The notes under the pieces were generated by a model. That model had not been told where the DNA came from, did no database searches, and saw only the letters and a list, made by a program, of their open reading frames with translations. Shown here piece by piece: positions 42,790 through 54,625 of a DNA stretch of 64,000 nucleotides (position 1 is its first letter; every line of letters starts with the position of its first letter). The DNA is from Acanthosepion pharaonis (lineage: Eukaryota > Mollusca > Cephalopoda > Sepiida > Sepiidae). The translations under genes were made by a program, and so were the position numbers. The DNA lies in assembly GCA_903632075.3 (NCBI GenBank), contig CAHIKZ030005437.1:1788501-1852500 (forward strand), in the 5' to 3' direction.

Positions 42790-43560
42790 TTCAGTTGCAT
42801 GAAATTGTAATGGCCACCACGTGCGGGATTCAATTGTGGCGGCACTACGATTTATATTGACGATATTTCCAACGTACACGATTCAAGTAAATAACAATAA
42901 CTCCAAATTGTTAATCAAATATATATTGAAATAACATACAAGAACAAACATGTAATAAAATTGTGTTCAAGGTATAGATTAAGGGAAAAAGGTTGTTCCC
43001 CTTTAACTGTAGAATGATTTGTAATTAATTGTTCGCAGAAAGTTCTCATGAGTGAAAAATGTTCAGAAATCAATATTAGAGCAAGTATGCATGTTAAGAA
43101 TAAATAACACAAGAATACAATTAATTAAAAATGTGTTATAGAATGGTTTGGATCAACAGAGTTCTGGTTGATTGAATTTGGTAAAGTCACAGAGAGAAAT
43201 GTAAGTTTATATTACGAAATTCTGTGTGTGCGTTTGAAATGCGACGAGTAAGATCGTGGATTTGTGCTGACGACTGAGATCTTACTGACGACTTGTGAAA
43301 AGTCTCCCCTTTTAAGAAACAAGGGTAGGCTCCCACGGAAACGCGGGGAAACTTAATCCTGCATTAAAAATACGCGATTGGTTAAAAATTAACCAATCAC
43401 TACACTCGTACTAACAGAACAGGCAAGCAAACTCAAAACCGAAGGATTCAAAGAAACGACTGCGATGGCTAAATTGTCTTATATAAAAGTAGTAGTGATT
43501 TATTAGCCAATCATAGGCGAATAAAATGTGGGCGTGGAAAAACATAGCAACTCCTACAAA
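42790..43560 (-). mobile_element. LTR-like promoter module (possible solo LTR)
   Basis: Minus strand, in order: a CCAAT box (GATTGGCTAATAAATC, near 43510), TATATAAGAC at about 43484-43475, a CGCAGTCGTTTC initiator-like site 20 bases later, a second CCAAT palindrome (GATTGGTTAATTTTTAACCAATC at 43405-43383, split here by a short spacer) and a long downstream part. Composition is GC-richer than its neighbours. No coding sequence beside it and no clear ends. Confidence 0.4.
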
Positions 43561-44496
43561 ATAATAAGCAGTCATTTTTTTCTTTTTAAAGTAATTATCA
43601 TTGATTACATGACAAGAATCTAGTATATTTTAAAACAATTGAAAGTGTTAATGCAAAATACATTAAACAGATTCAGACTAAAATAAAAAACAATTTATGA
43701 ATAAAAAATATAGTATAAAATATTTCCTTTAATTTTGTCTGGAGTTCATTTTTTTTAGTATTTATAAAAAATATACGTAAAATAAAGATGGAAAAAAGGA
43801 GAAGAGATTAAATTTGCTAATTAATCTAATTTTTTTTTAAAAATAAAAATGAAAAAGCAAATAACCTTTTTAAAAAATTTGACATTGCATTTTTTAAAAC
43901 TTGTAGAAGCCCGTTTTATTCTTATTCCTTTTGAAACATCGGGGTTACTATTTGTAGAAGACTGTTAGTTGATATGACCTCTCAATTTATATGTAACACA
44001 AAATACCACAAAATATGAAACAACAAGAATTAACACAAAACTGTTTTATAACAACAACATTTATATTTGTATAATGATGTACACAAGCATTTTACTAATG
44101 AAATTGAAATATTTTTATCTGAGCTCACAAAAGTTGAATGAACTTGCCGCTCAAAATGTTCACTGTTAGAGAGCTAAAAGAATTATAAAGCTAAGAATAT
44201 GTTGAGTAAACTTTTAGCTTTAGGAGAGTTGAAGGAGTGAGTGTTCCATAATGTTTGTAATTAAGTTTGGAAAGTTTCGTACATACGTGTATGTGTGCGT
44301 ATGTAAATATGTTTTCAGCATCTATCCGAACTGGGATCGGAACATAGTTTCCTTTAAGGCTACATTTTTGTAGGTGAATGAAATCAAGTTAGAGAGAGAG
44401 AATTAACTTGTTTTAATTAATAATTAATTTAATCACGGCTCGAAAAAGGCATTGACATATTTTGGCGGAATTATTTTTTGTCAGGTCAAGAACTAG

Positions 44497-44717
44497 GTCA
44501 ATGTTATTTGGACATGATTTAGATATTAAGTGACCAATCAGAAGTTGAGATTTCCTGAAAATATGTATGAAGCTTGATGAGCTCTGTGATCCGCTTTTTG
44601 CACAGGAATTGACATTGATATTTGGGCATGATTTAAATATTAAGTGACCAATCAGAAGTTGATATTTTCTGAAAATATATATGAAGCTCTGTGATCCACT
44701 TTTTGCACAAAAATTGA
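44497..44717. repeat. Tandem duplication, 114-bp period
   Basis: Unit 1 (44497-44610) and unit 2 (44611-44717) share GATATTAAGTGACCAATCAG (A instead of G in the Unit 2 context), GAAAATAT and GCTCTGTGATCC. Unit 2 lacks nine bases. Each unit holds a CCAAT box. Confidence 0.85.
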
Positions 44718-45344
44718 GATTAGTAAAAAAGTGGTAACAGGATGCTAAAAACTTACTTTAAATATAAGTTAGCAAAAAATAATTAATAACACTGTTTGTG
44801 ATGAGATTCATACTAAAAATTATTTTTATGGCTATTAAACAATCATTTATTGGCTTCATGCTACCAAAGATCTTAATTATCCCATTCAAATAGTACTGAA
44901 TATTGAAGCATTTTTGAACGATGGACAGTGGACACTAGTTTCTTTTATGTATCAGAATAAAATAGGAAAAAATGTCAGTGTTATAAATTTTACTGACTAC
45001 AACAATAAATACCTAAAGAAAATCCTGACGAGTATACTAGTCCAAATAAAAATGTCTGTTATAATGATAATTCACCATCTCAAAAAATTCTTGTATAAAT
45101 TTATGCTTGCTTATTTATAGCCTGATATGAATAACCAATCCAAACTTAAAACATCTGGAGAAGAAGTAATGAACCAAGAAATGCTGATAAGAGTAATAAC
45201 TGGTGAGTTAACTGTAAGTTAAGTATTGCAATACAAAAGTCAACCTTAGAAGTACAAGAATAGTTGATATATAAAATAAAACTTGAGAATAGAAATATAG
45301 GAGTAATCTTATAAGAAATTTTTTGTCTACAGTTAGAGGAAATT

Positions 45345-45690
45345 AACTTAAGAGAAAAAATTCATTGTGCAGAATATTCTCAACTCTCTCTCAGGGTATA
45401 CTAATAGCATTGGCTAATTGATTTATAATCATTCCCCTGTCATCCATCACCTTATAGTGAACATGATCAATGTTTTCCTTGATGGTAACAGTTGCAGGAT
45501 ATTCAGACCTTGGGTCATCTTAAAGACATTCCCTTCTTCTAAATTCAGCTGCCCAACTTTGCATTATTGATAAAGCTGGAGCGTCATCCCTTAGAGTAGC
45601 AATCATGTCAGCATGAATGTCTCTGCGGGCTAAATCCATTTTCTGCAGGTAACACGACAATGTTTTTCAAGAGAAGTCGCTAGTTGTTAC
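45345..45690 (-). pseudogene. mariner transposase N-terminal (DNA-binding) fragment
   Basis: Minus strand reads MDLARRDIHADMIATLRDDA, then APALSIMQSWAAEFRREG, and after frame changes a segment matching the second helix-turn-helix (TINQ...ISRERVENILHNEL, decayed). This is the bipartite DNA-binding half of a mariner transposase. The catalytic half is missing. Confidence 0.7.
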
Positions 45691-45829
45691 ATGTAAAGTC
45701 TTCTTTGAAGAGTCAGATGTCAGTTTATTTGGAAACAAATAATGTGTTTTTTAATAAGAACAGTTGAAATTAATACATGCAAGATTTCACAGCTCTAACA
45801 TCATTCCTTCATAGTCAGCCTGATGAAAT

Positions 45830-46640
45830 AGTCCATACATACCTTTTCACCCCTCCGGAATAATACACTCTACCACAATATTACCTATTAACCAATCAAC
45901 ACCCTAGTTCCAGTGAACTAGGCTTTTCATTGGCTCAAACTGTAGCAAATTCACGCAAAATATCTTTTCGTGCCTAGCCGTTTGGAGCCGATTCCTACTT
46001 CCAGAACAAAATAAAAAGGAAGCGTTCAGATCGATTAAGTCAGTCAGAATTTCATCCTGGAGAAGTGCCAAACGAATCCACGCCAGTCAAAATCATAACC
46101 AGCTACATTTTTGCCGTGCAAATTTCTCTGACTCAACACATGCAGCATTTCGCTCTTACCAGGAACAATTTCTTACAATACTAAAAAGGGATAATAACTC
46201 ACTGCTAACAAGTATTCGTAAATATTCAATCAAATATCTAAAGAATCCAAGGTAACAACTCTGGAGAATTTAAAGAATTAAACTCCTACTTTATTCACGC
46301 ATACAAACTACACAAATTTCTGTATAAATAATATTTTCCACTTAACTCTGTTTGACCAGTTCTTAAACACTTGAACAATTTCGAACTGTAAATCAGTAAG
46401 AAACCCAATTTACCAATGGTCAATTTCTTGCATTATCAAATCAAGTTTTCAAATTGTATATTAATTGTACATAAATGCATGTTGTTTTATTGAAATCTCA
46501 TAATCGGTGTTCCTTACTCAATTGCCTTGTGATTGATTCGTTTTTGAATGTCTATATTCTATATTGTGGATTAATATGGTGAACATGCCCGTAAACTAAC
46601 AATCTTAATATAAAAACCTGATAACAAATTCAAACTTATA
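45830..46640 (+). mobile_element. LTR-like promoter module (possible solo LTR)
   Basis: Two CCAAT boxes (TTAACCAATCAAC near 45889, TCATTGGCTC near 45930), an A-rich TATA-like AAATAAAAAGGA near 46010 and AAGTCAGTCAG about 25 bases later. The same TATA-to-CAGTCAG layout occurs near 60960-60995. Ends not found. Confidence 0.35.
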
Positions 46641-47097
46641 GCAATCCCAAGAAACTTATGAACTTTTCAGCCTACCTTTGCATCTGCATTGTTAGCTTTG
46701 AATTTTGTCAAAATTTGACTGTGTTGTAAGCAACACTTATATTTTCTATTCAAAGAATCTTTTTGTTTGAGTGTGTTCAAATATTTGCATTTTAAATCAT
46801 CTATGCATTACTGATAAAGATAATTTTCTTATATTTTTAATTGAAATTTGGATATTTTTATTGTGGTTAAAAACTTTGCTTGTATTGGTAAATAGTAAAC
46901 TAAGAAAATAAATATTTTTTTTAATCAGAGAAATTAATTAAACAAAATCTTCCCAAGGAATGTAGTAGCTTTTGTTTAAGTTTGCCTCCTGAAATGACTT
47001 CTGAGATCTGAAATGCATGGACTGAGGCTCTTTTTTCCTTTAGCAGTTTAATAGAGTACCCAAAAGCACACAGAATGAACAAACATTTGGACAATTT

Positions 47098-47129
47098 TTA
47101 CACACACACAAACACACACACACACACTC

Positions 47130-47162
<33 letters not shown>

Positions 47163-47230
47163 AACATACATACATATATATATATGTATGTTTATATATA
47201 TATATACACACACACACACATATATATATA

Positions 47231-47275
<45 letters not shown>

Positions 47276-47302
47276 ATACACACACACATATATATATATA
47301 GT
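47098..47302. repeat. Compound (CA)n/(TA)n/(GT)n microsatellite
   Basis: About 200 bases of alternating CA, TA and TG/TA tracts; long open frames here are artefacts of the repeat. Confidence 0.97.
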
Positions 47303-47319
47303 ATATGTTAAAGATTACA

Positions 47320-47980
47320 TTCCAAGTAAGGCAATAAATCTACTAAGATGCAAGGGATTACTGAGTGTTAGAGAATATGAGAAAATATACTATTAAGGGG
47401 AGAGAAAAATAAAAGAACAAGCATTAAGAAGACAGAAGATAATGATTAACATTGATCTTCAAACATTTAAATGCAAAGAAAGAGGTACGAAGAGAGTTCT
47501 ACAAGCAAGAGAAGAAACTCTTAGTATAGAACTTATCGTTACATCTATCCATTTCAATTGTAAAGTGATGAGACCTTGCTGCCAAACTAGTACTGTGATA
47601 AAATTCATAAAGCCTAGGTTCCATATTACAACAATTACTATGAAAGTATTTATTGAAAAGGCATGTGACTAGCACAACAAATTGAACAAATTTTTATAGC
47701 AGCAGACTTAGCAATTGATTCATTATAATTTTTCCATTTCATGACAGTAAAAAATGTTAACTGGAGAAGGCACAAGTCACTCATCTGGAGGTTAGCATCA
47801 TCCATGCTGATGGAGTAGTTTCGTTTTGGAGGTGTTAAAATTACCAAGTCATTCCCTGGTTCAGTTAACAGCAAATTGTAGATCATTTTTGAGATCAGTT
47901 GCCAATTTGACCTTATAGACCTATCAGACATAGATACCAAGTTGAGAACTGATGACATCAGGAAGGTCATTAATGAAACT
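47320..47980 (-). mobile_element. L2/CR1-like relic, same family as 6.2-8.8 kb
   Basis: The + strand 47325-47470 aligns with 6183-6320 (shared GCAATAAA/GTAATAAA, GGGGTTACTGAGTGT-like and ACAGAAGATAATGATT). The minus strand 47970-47830 reads IRSNWQLISKMIYNLLLTEP, matching DLIKLAADPKNDL-type sequence in the first copy. The coding part is shorter here. Confidence 0.65.
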
Positions 47981-48104
47981 TAGGAACAATGTAGGTCCAA
48001 GGATAGAACTCTTTTTGCATTAATACAAAAAGATCTAGAAGGATAGCCGAAAGATTGGATTGGGTAAAAGTGGACATTAAAGTCTACACCTCGGCATGAA
48101 GATT

Positions 48105-48215
48105 GCATTTAAGCATGAAACAGACTATTGCTGCTGGGTATTCACTGCAATGTCCACTTTTATATTTTCATATGTTCTATCTCTGATATTAAGCTCTTTA
48201 ACCCATAAATATAGC
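48105..48215. repeat. Dispersed repeat shared with 54645-54745
   Basis: GCATGAAACAGACT, CCACTTTTATATTT and CTATCTCTGATATTAAGC occur in the same order and spacing at 54648-54740. Confidence 0.75.
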
Positions 48216-48235
48216 ATCCCTTAAAACTATATATA

Positions 48236-48960
48236 CAGGGTGCGATGGATAAATAGTGGTCTAAATTATGCAAAAATGAAAATAATACTGACATCTCATT
48301 TTAACAGATATATTTAACAAAATTACACAAAAATATCGTTAAATACTAAAGAGTAAATTTATTCCATAAGATTGCCATTAGCTTCAATCACATCTCTAGA
48401 TGACTTTGGAATCACCTGCAACTCTCCTTTTTTAAGATAGTGAACGCTGCCATAAACCTTGTTTCAGTTCACCTTTGGTATTACAAGGAGTTTTGTTGGT
48501 CTCTTGCTCAGCTGTGCCACTCACAATAATCAAGGGACTTGCAGTCTGGGGAATTAGGTGGCCAGGTGTAGGAGGTGATGTGGTTGCAGAAATTGTTTGA
48601 CAGCCATGACTAGATTCTCGCGTTTGTGTGGCATGGTGGACAGACCTGTTGCCAGACATAGGTTCTTTCAGCTGCCACTTTCTTGACCCAGGACAGCAAT
48701 ACCTCCTCAAGGCACTTGATGTAGGACACTGTATTGAGTTTGAGGCCCTCACTCCTCACCAACAAATTTGGGTGTTCTTTTCTTATCAGAATGAGTTTTC
48801 TGAGACGTACCTTCTTAATCACCGTTAGATTCATCCAAATCATTCTGAATCCACTGCACCATCCTCAGATTGACACCTAGACACAATGAAATGTTTATAA
48901 TGGAGATTTTAGCATGAATGTCAAGCAGTATAGCATGTTGTTTCCAAATTTCTGGCAGAG
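48236..48960 (-). mobile_element. Tc1/mariner-superfamily fragment
   Basis: Starts CAGGGTGCGATGGATAAATA after TA. It shares about 700 bases with 11195-11950. Minus-strand frames give a transposase core: HPNLLVRSEGLKLNTVSYIK, then QQVCPPCHTNARIESWLSNN and WPPNSPDCKSLDYCEW. The far end is replaced by a microsatellite at 49020. Confidence 0.8.
48432..48843 (-). pseudogene. Transposase fragment (mariner/Tc1 group, WPPNSPDxxxLDY type)
   Basis: QQVCPPCHTNARIESWL corresponds to the QDxAPCHTS block; the catalytic Asp is absent (V/C). WPPNSPDCKSLDYCEW matches the WPPxSPDxNPLDYxxW block with the last catalytic acid being the Asp of LDY. At least one frameshift. Dead on both counts. Confidence 0.8.
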
Positions 48961-49015
48961 TTCAAAAACACAACACGCATGAACAAAATTAAAATAGCGA
49001 CAATTTAACCATCGT

Positions 49016-49032
49016 TCGCTCTCTCTCTCTCT

Positions 49033-49068
<36 letters not shown>

Positions 49069-49069
49069 G

Positions 49070-49141
<72 letters not shown>
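49016..49141. repeat. Compound microsatellite (CT)n(TA)n(CA)n(TA)n
   Basis: Four successive dinucleotide tracts. Confidence 0.97.
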
Positions 49142-49143
<2 letters not shown>

Positions 49144-49149
49144 TGGACT

Positions 49150-49900
49150 CTCCTATCGGGAACAATAAATGAGGGTCAGCACTGGATGGTGCCTTTTGTT
49201 TTACACTTATGCATGCTAGCAGGGGCGATTGTGAAGAAAATCAGGTAAAGGAAAGACATATTTCATTTGTGCTTTCTTAAGTGTGATATTAGCCCAGCCT
49301 TGCTGTGGGCGACAAAGCCACACTGACAGATGAAATTTGTTAAAGCAGGACTTTAATGGCATCTCTGCTTCAGAGCTTGACTAAGCTGATCACAGTGCTT
49401 TAGCCTACTGTTTTCAAACCACTTTAACTTAATGAAACATGTCTTATGCCACTCCTTTTGGTTTGATGCTTGGACTTACCAGGTTTTCAGATCAAAGTTG
49501 AGACGTTTCAAGTTGTCTTTCAGTTCGTCTTCGTAGCGTAAGAGTGGACGCTTGGAGTTTGGTAGTTGTCCACACAGCACCTTCATTGGAAGTCTATGCC
49601 CATCCATTCTACAACATGAACAGCACACATAAATTTGTATCTTTGCTAGTATGGTTTCAATGTCTGTGATGCTGTTACATTTCTTCAGTATTGCACTATT
49701 TTTGACCCTGTCATCCCATTTTATATCACATATGATACGAAGACAGTGCATGTGAAAGGCATCAAGTTGATGTGCTTGCGGTACAGGCTCCAAGTTTCAA
49801 CACCATATAGAAGCGTTGAGAGAACGACTGATCTGTATATGTCGAACTTTACTCTGAGTGTGACACGTCTTTGGTGTTCCATCACCTATGTTTAAGTTTA
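49150..49900 (-). pseudogene. Non-LTR reverse transcriptase C-terminal fragment
   Basis: Open segment 49793-49476 reads HQLDAFHMHCLRIICDIKWD, then RVKNSAILKKCNSITDIETI, RMDGHRLPMKVLCGQL and RYEDELKDNLKRLNFDL. This is the FHxRCLRxIxxIxW...RMxxxRLPKxxxYGEL tail found in many animal non-LTR elements. The sequence toward 49250 contains a possible HSRxG-type finger, degenerate. Confidence 0.8.
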
Positions 49901-49945
49901 CTGAATGCTGTACTAGCTTTGGTTATTTTGGATATAATAAACATG

Positions 49946-49947
<2 letters not shown>

Positions 49948-49986
<39 letters not shown>

Positions 49987-49992
49987 TATATA
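49948..49992. repeat. (TA)n microsatellite
   Basis: About 22 units, one interruption. Confidence 0.97.
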
Positions 49993-50059
49993 GTAAACAC
50001 TGGCCTGCAATGTTTTCAAGATCTAATATATAATTTCTGATTTTAAGCCTTGGTAGTGC

Positions 50060-51610
50060 TTAGTAGCACTAGGACCAGTCCAACCATTCTTCCATAATGT
50101 GAATGTCTTGGTGAAAGTGCTCACCCTGCTTTTCACTCAAATCTATGCAGTTCTTTGGAAAATAATCTAATTGTGAACGCAGGAAGTGTCCGAGTTGGCA
50201 GAAACTCTTCAGTAGCTCTTCAATTTCCTTCTCATATTCTGCACTCCGGTGGTTTCCCAGGAAGTTTTACCTACTGACTTCAGTGACTGCCAGCCGAATT
50301 ATTCAGCTTTGCTTAGTGCTCCGTGAAACATTGAGTCCTTCATGAGTTCTCTTATTTGAGGGCCGTCAAATATACTAGCCTCGAGTTTCTCCATGCTTAT
50401 ACGTCGGAACTTCATCTGGAGGAAAGCAAATCTACTGCCTTCCCTGTCCATTACTTTCACAAAGTTCTTCATTATTCCTAACTAGATATGTAAAGGTGGA
50501 AGCAGTATGTTGTTTGGTTCATCAAGAGGGTGAGACTGAATGTTATGCGAGCAAGGTTTTAACCCTTGTCTTAACGGCCACTCTTGTCTGACATAATGTT
50601 GGTCGTATGCCTGGGTGTTCCAGAGACACAGAAAACAAGGATACTTTGTGTACCCACTTTGGACCTCTAGGACCAGTCCAACCACCTTAAAATCTCCACA
50701 GATCAACTATTTATGCTCCTGGTAGTTAGTAGCAGACAGCAAATGACCCATGCTGTTGTGAGTTTCTTTTATTTGTGCTAAATGCCCAATAGGGATAGAT
50801 GAAAAACTATTCCCATTATGTAGAACAACTGCTTTGAGACTTCTGCTGGATGAGTCAATAAAAAGTCTCCATTCCATAGCATCATACCCTAAGCCCATTG
50901 ATTTGATCAATCCAGCCATGTTGTTGCAATAAACTAATGATGACATACTGGAATATGAAAAATTGTCTTAATTCTCTCTCATAGTCTCAATACCAGTAGA
51001 ACGTTGTTTCTGTTGCCAACGGATGTTTCTCTTTGAGACGTGAACTCAGCAGCTGAGCAGACTCCTTTGAAAGGTTCACGTCTCATGTCAGGTCATTGAG
51101 TTCTGTTTGTGTCAAGAGTATTGGCTGGTTGTCCTCTGGCTTGCATGCGTCATCCCTAGTCATGTCACTATGTTCGGAATCAGAGATATATTCCATGTTA
51201 CCATCTGGCTCAGGAACAGGAAGTTCTGGGCCATGATGGATTGGTCATATGTCAGAAGGAGTATCGGTGCTTGTTCTTGCGATTTATTTCTTTTAGATTT
51301 TAAATGTAGAAATATCAGTCCGTAATGTGATCTTTTCCTTAACCTCCAGACCATTGGAATGACAAATGGCATTCTCTCCCTTTTACCATTCCTGCAATCT
51401 CTCAATTTCTCCACACATGTTTTACAGCAAACGTGGGGAGTGAATGATTTTATCCTGATCCCCTAGTTTGACTCCAAATTAATCGCGATATGTCTTCTTC
51501 ACAAAGTCAGTGATTTTTGCTTGGCAGTAAGAACCACATTACCGCAGATATGACAGAACCTGTCAGGGTTATTCTTACACTTGCAATCCATTCTTACGGA
51601 AATACAAATG
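50060..51610 (-). pseudogene. Pseudogene of a dispersed family of unknown function (CKNNPDRFCHICG-type)
   Basis: Minus strand from 51591: MDCKCKNNPDRFCHICGNVV, a zinc-finger-like Cys cluster; then VCCKTCVEKLRDCRNGKRER with PFVIPMVWR; then SLVYCNNMAGLIKSMGLGYD, EWRLFIDSSSRSLKAVVLHN and GYTKYPCFLCLWNTQAYDQH. The end near 50100-50180 reads LDYFPKNCIDLSEKQGEHFH. I recognise this combination from repeated, unnamed proteins in arthropod and mollusc genomes. It is probably mobile, but the function is unknown to me. Frames are broken at least five times and the middle is shortened. Confidence 0.7.
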
Positions 51611-51649
51611 TCAGGCTGAAAAAATAAATCAGCACTCAGCTCTTCGTTG

Positions 51650-52150
51650 ACACTTGACACAGTGCATTAAACTCATTTTAAATACATAAAAGGGGCGGGC
51701 TTATCCCTCAGGATAAGCCCTGCCCTGTTTATGTATTTCGTTTGTGCAGCACAATAAGTCAACACTCTTTCACTAGAGCAGCACAGCAGTCAGTAGTCAC
51801 TGCTCGTTAGCCCCTGATTAGCCCAAATGTTCATCTTTTATAACCAACCATGGTGAACCACCACTCCCCTGGACAAGTGAGTAGGGTGGTAGACTGTAGT
51901 TAGGTACACATACAACATTATATATTATACTAAACATCATGCACGGACAATCATCTGTGACAAGTAGAGTCAACAGGCCTTTGAATAAGGGTTGTTATTG
52001 TGTACAACTTGTTGTGAAGTATTCAAGCACATCTTAAAAACTAGACCTGACCAAACACAATGAATGTTATCTTTGAATTCAGCATAAAATGGTGATCATA
52101 TATCACTTGATAAACCTTTGACCTTTGCCAAAAATTTTTAACGCAGGCCA
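51650..52150. other. Intergenic; GC-richer inverted segment near 51690-51725
   Basis: TAAAAGGGGCGGGCTTATCC and GGATAAGCCCTGCCCTGTTTAT around 51686-51731 form a strong hairpin. Otherwise no feature. Confidence 0.5.
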
Positions 52151-52168
52151 GATATATATATATATATA

Positions 52169-52241
<73 letters not shown>

Positions 52242-52320
52242 AAATAATATGTAATATGTATAGTAAATATATATATATATGTAATATATAAAAAAATATA
52301 ATATATATATAATGGATATA
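52151..52320. repeat. Long (TA)n-rich microsatellite, left of Tc1
   Basis: About 170 bases, nearly pure TA with few interruptions; continues at 53856 on the other side of the transposon. Confidence 0.97.
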
Positions 52321-52426
52321 TACAGCCTTGGCCAAAATTATGGAGCACCAATGAAAAATCGAAATTATGATTCAAACTTATATACTTAAAGGTTAATAAT
52401 AGTGGAGTAAACATTAATAACAACAA

Positions 52427-53579
52427 TCAATATTTGGTATGTCCTCCTTTTGCCTTTATAACAGCTTTTATTCGTTTTTGCATATTATTGACTAAGTTGT
52501 TGCAGGTGGTAGGATCTATTTTCTGCCAATCTTCATGAAGTTTGGCCTCTAATTCTTTTTTTGATGAACATTTGTGCATTCTCACTCTTTTCCCTAAATG
52601 GGACCACAAAGTTTCAATGGGATTTAGGTCTGGGGATTGAGGGTGCCACTTCATCACTGTAATCCCTTTTTTCTCAAACTAACCGATTGAAACTTTTGAC
52701 GTATGGCATGGGGCATTGTTTTGTTGGAAGATTACATCACTTGGAATGTTATTATTAAATATTTTAGTCAAAGAGGTTCGGTAAACCTGGTTCAGCATGT
52801 TAGTATAAATTGTGGAGTTCATTCTGCCCTCACATGTGTACAACATTCCAGTGCCTGAAGAAGCCATGCAGCCCCAAACCATTACGCTTCCTCCTCCAAA
52901 TTTTACAGTTGGAACCACACAATCAGGATGAAATGCCTCTCCTTCCCTACGGCGAACATAAACCGCTCCAGGGTGCCAAAATCTGATGAAAAAAAAAATG
53001 AATTTGTTACAATTTTTGAATAAATGTTATGGATGTGTATTCACATAAAAATTTCAATTATTACATCCAAAGTTTAGGAAATAGAAGCTGTTAACTTACC
53101 TCAAAGTTACTTTCGTCAGACCAAACAATTTTGCCCCAATCAGGTGTCCAATTTTCATGTTTTTTTGCAAATTCCAGTCGTTTTTTCTTGTTGGCCTGAG
53201 AAAAGTATGGCTTCTTCCTGGCTTTGCATCCTTTTATTCCCACTTCTAATAACATTCTTCTCACTGTTCGAGCTGATATGTTTTTGTTTGCATCCTCCCT
53301 AAGTTCAGTAGCAAGCTCTGAAGAACTTTTCCTCCTATCTGCAAGGGATGCTCTTTTCAAAGATCTGTCTTCCCTGGCGGTTGTAGACTTTTTACTGCCT
53401 TGTCCTTTTCTGTTTTTGAAAGACTTTGTTTCCTTGTACCTTTTAATCGTTGTTTGAAACCCCTTCCTTGAACATTCCATCTTCCTGTCAATTTCTACCT
53501 GAGAGTATCCTTCACCAGATAGAGCAACAATTTGTGCCCTTTTAATCTCTGAAAGCTGCTTTTTTGGAGGCATTTTCAA
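52427..53579 (-). pseudogene. Tc1 transposase (DD34E) with mutated second catalytic Asp
   Basis: Starts MKMPPKKQLSEIKRAQIVAL (53579). It has paired helix-turn-helix domains (YSQVEIDRKMECSRKGFQTT; LATELREDANKNISARTVRR), then IVWSDESNFE with the first catalytic Asp. After the 53100-52983 gap come FWHPGAVYVRRREGEAFHPD and FGGGSVMVWGCMASSGTG, then IFQQNNAPCHTS, where the second catalytic Asp is Asn, and SPDLNPIETLWSHLGKRVR with the Glu. Spacing from that Asn to the Glu is 34 residues. A TAG interrupts the frame at 52678-52676. Not functional as it stands. Confidence 0.93.
52983..53099 (-). other. Intron-like interruption of the Tc1 transposase
   Basis: Donor GTAAGT directly after TTTGAG and acceptor TTTTTTTTTTCATCAG bound a 117-base segment with stops in the frame. 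Splicing it leaves the frame one base out, so either an indel followed or it is not a working intron. Confidence 0.6.
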
Positions 53580-53855
53580 TTAAATATACACTGGTAGGAA
53601 TCAAATATTACCCGAAAATTACGAAACAACCTTTAGTATTACAATAAATCATTTTGAATATTGGAATGAATTTAGTACGAAACTCAGCTAAAGCTCTTGA
53701 GAGAGGCTTTAAAGCAAAAAAAATATTACAATCTAGTGTTAAATATTTTACATTTGCTCTCAATTGTTCACTGTACGATTCTTAACCTTGAAATACGTAG
53801 GTTTAAACTATTATCTCAAATTTTTATAGGTGCTCCATAATTTTGGCCATGGCTG

Positions 53856-54080
53856 TATATAATATATATTTATAAATATATGTAATATATATGTAATAAA
53901 TATATACATAATAAATATGTATAATATATATATATAATATATATAAAATATATTTAATATAAATATATATATAATATATATAATATGTATTTATATAATA
54001 AATATATATGCATATAATATATATACATATATATATTTATATATATGTATATAAACATATATATGTATATATTTATATGT
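53856..54080. repeat. (TA)n-rich microsatellite, right of Tc1
   Basis: About 225 bases of TA with ATAT/TAAATA interruptions. Confidence 0.95.
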
Positions 54081-54540
54081 ACAGTATTTAGTGGAAAGTG
54101 CTCAAAATCAGTGATAGAACTAATATATGCTGTTGTATGGTTAGTAGTTTGTAACCCCGGGTTTCACGCTTTCGTAATCTTCAGACAAACTGGTTTATTT
54201 TTTTCAAAAGTGGATCTATTTATGTTTTATTTGTGTTTGATTATTTGTGTGTGGTGGAGGGGAAAATTTTCCTCTGTGCTTGTTTGGGATGATACTCACA
54301 TATACATAGACACATATACGTACAGGCGTATGCATGTTAGTTCATACATACACACCCATATTCATAATCTTTGGTTTGGCGCAGTTACATATTCATTCGT
54401 TCGAGTTCACATATGTACGAATTTTCATTCTGTCTATTTCAGTGTTACGATTTCAGTGTTTCATATGTAGCAAGGTTCTCTTAGTAGGGACAGGTGGGGG
54501 TGGTTTTAACGTTTTTCAAGTAGGCTGTTTGTTCCAGCAG

Positions 54541-54545
54541 ACATA

Positions 54546-54618
<73 letters not shown>
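54541..54618. repeat. (CA)n(TA)n microsatellite
   Basis: About 26 CA units and 11 TA units. Confidence 0.97.
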
Positions 54619-54625
54619 GGTTTTT

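Larger units (their letters stand above)
52323..53855 (-). mobile_element. Tc1-type DNA transposon, nearly complete
   Basis: A 1533-bp element with 27-base terminal inverted repeats: 52323-52349 (CAGCCTTGGCCAAAATTATG...) and 53829-53855, one mismatch. A TA dinucleotide flanks each side. The minus strand carries a transposase interrupted by an intron-like segment, one frame discrepancy and one internal stop. It sits inside a TA microsatellite. Confidence 0.95.

Noticed and set aside
47040..47311. Open frames on both strands rich in Ile, Tyr, Thr and His
   Set aside because: Pure translation of TA/CA microsatellites. The same applies to frames at 36749-36952, 52103-52426, 54334-54651, 55374-55660 and 59858-60119.
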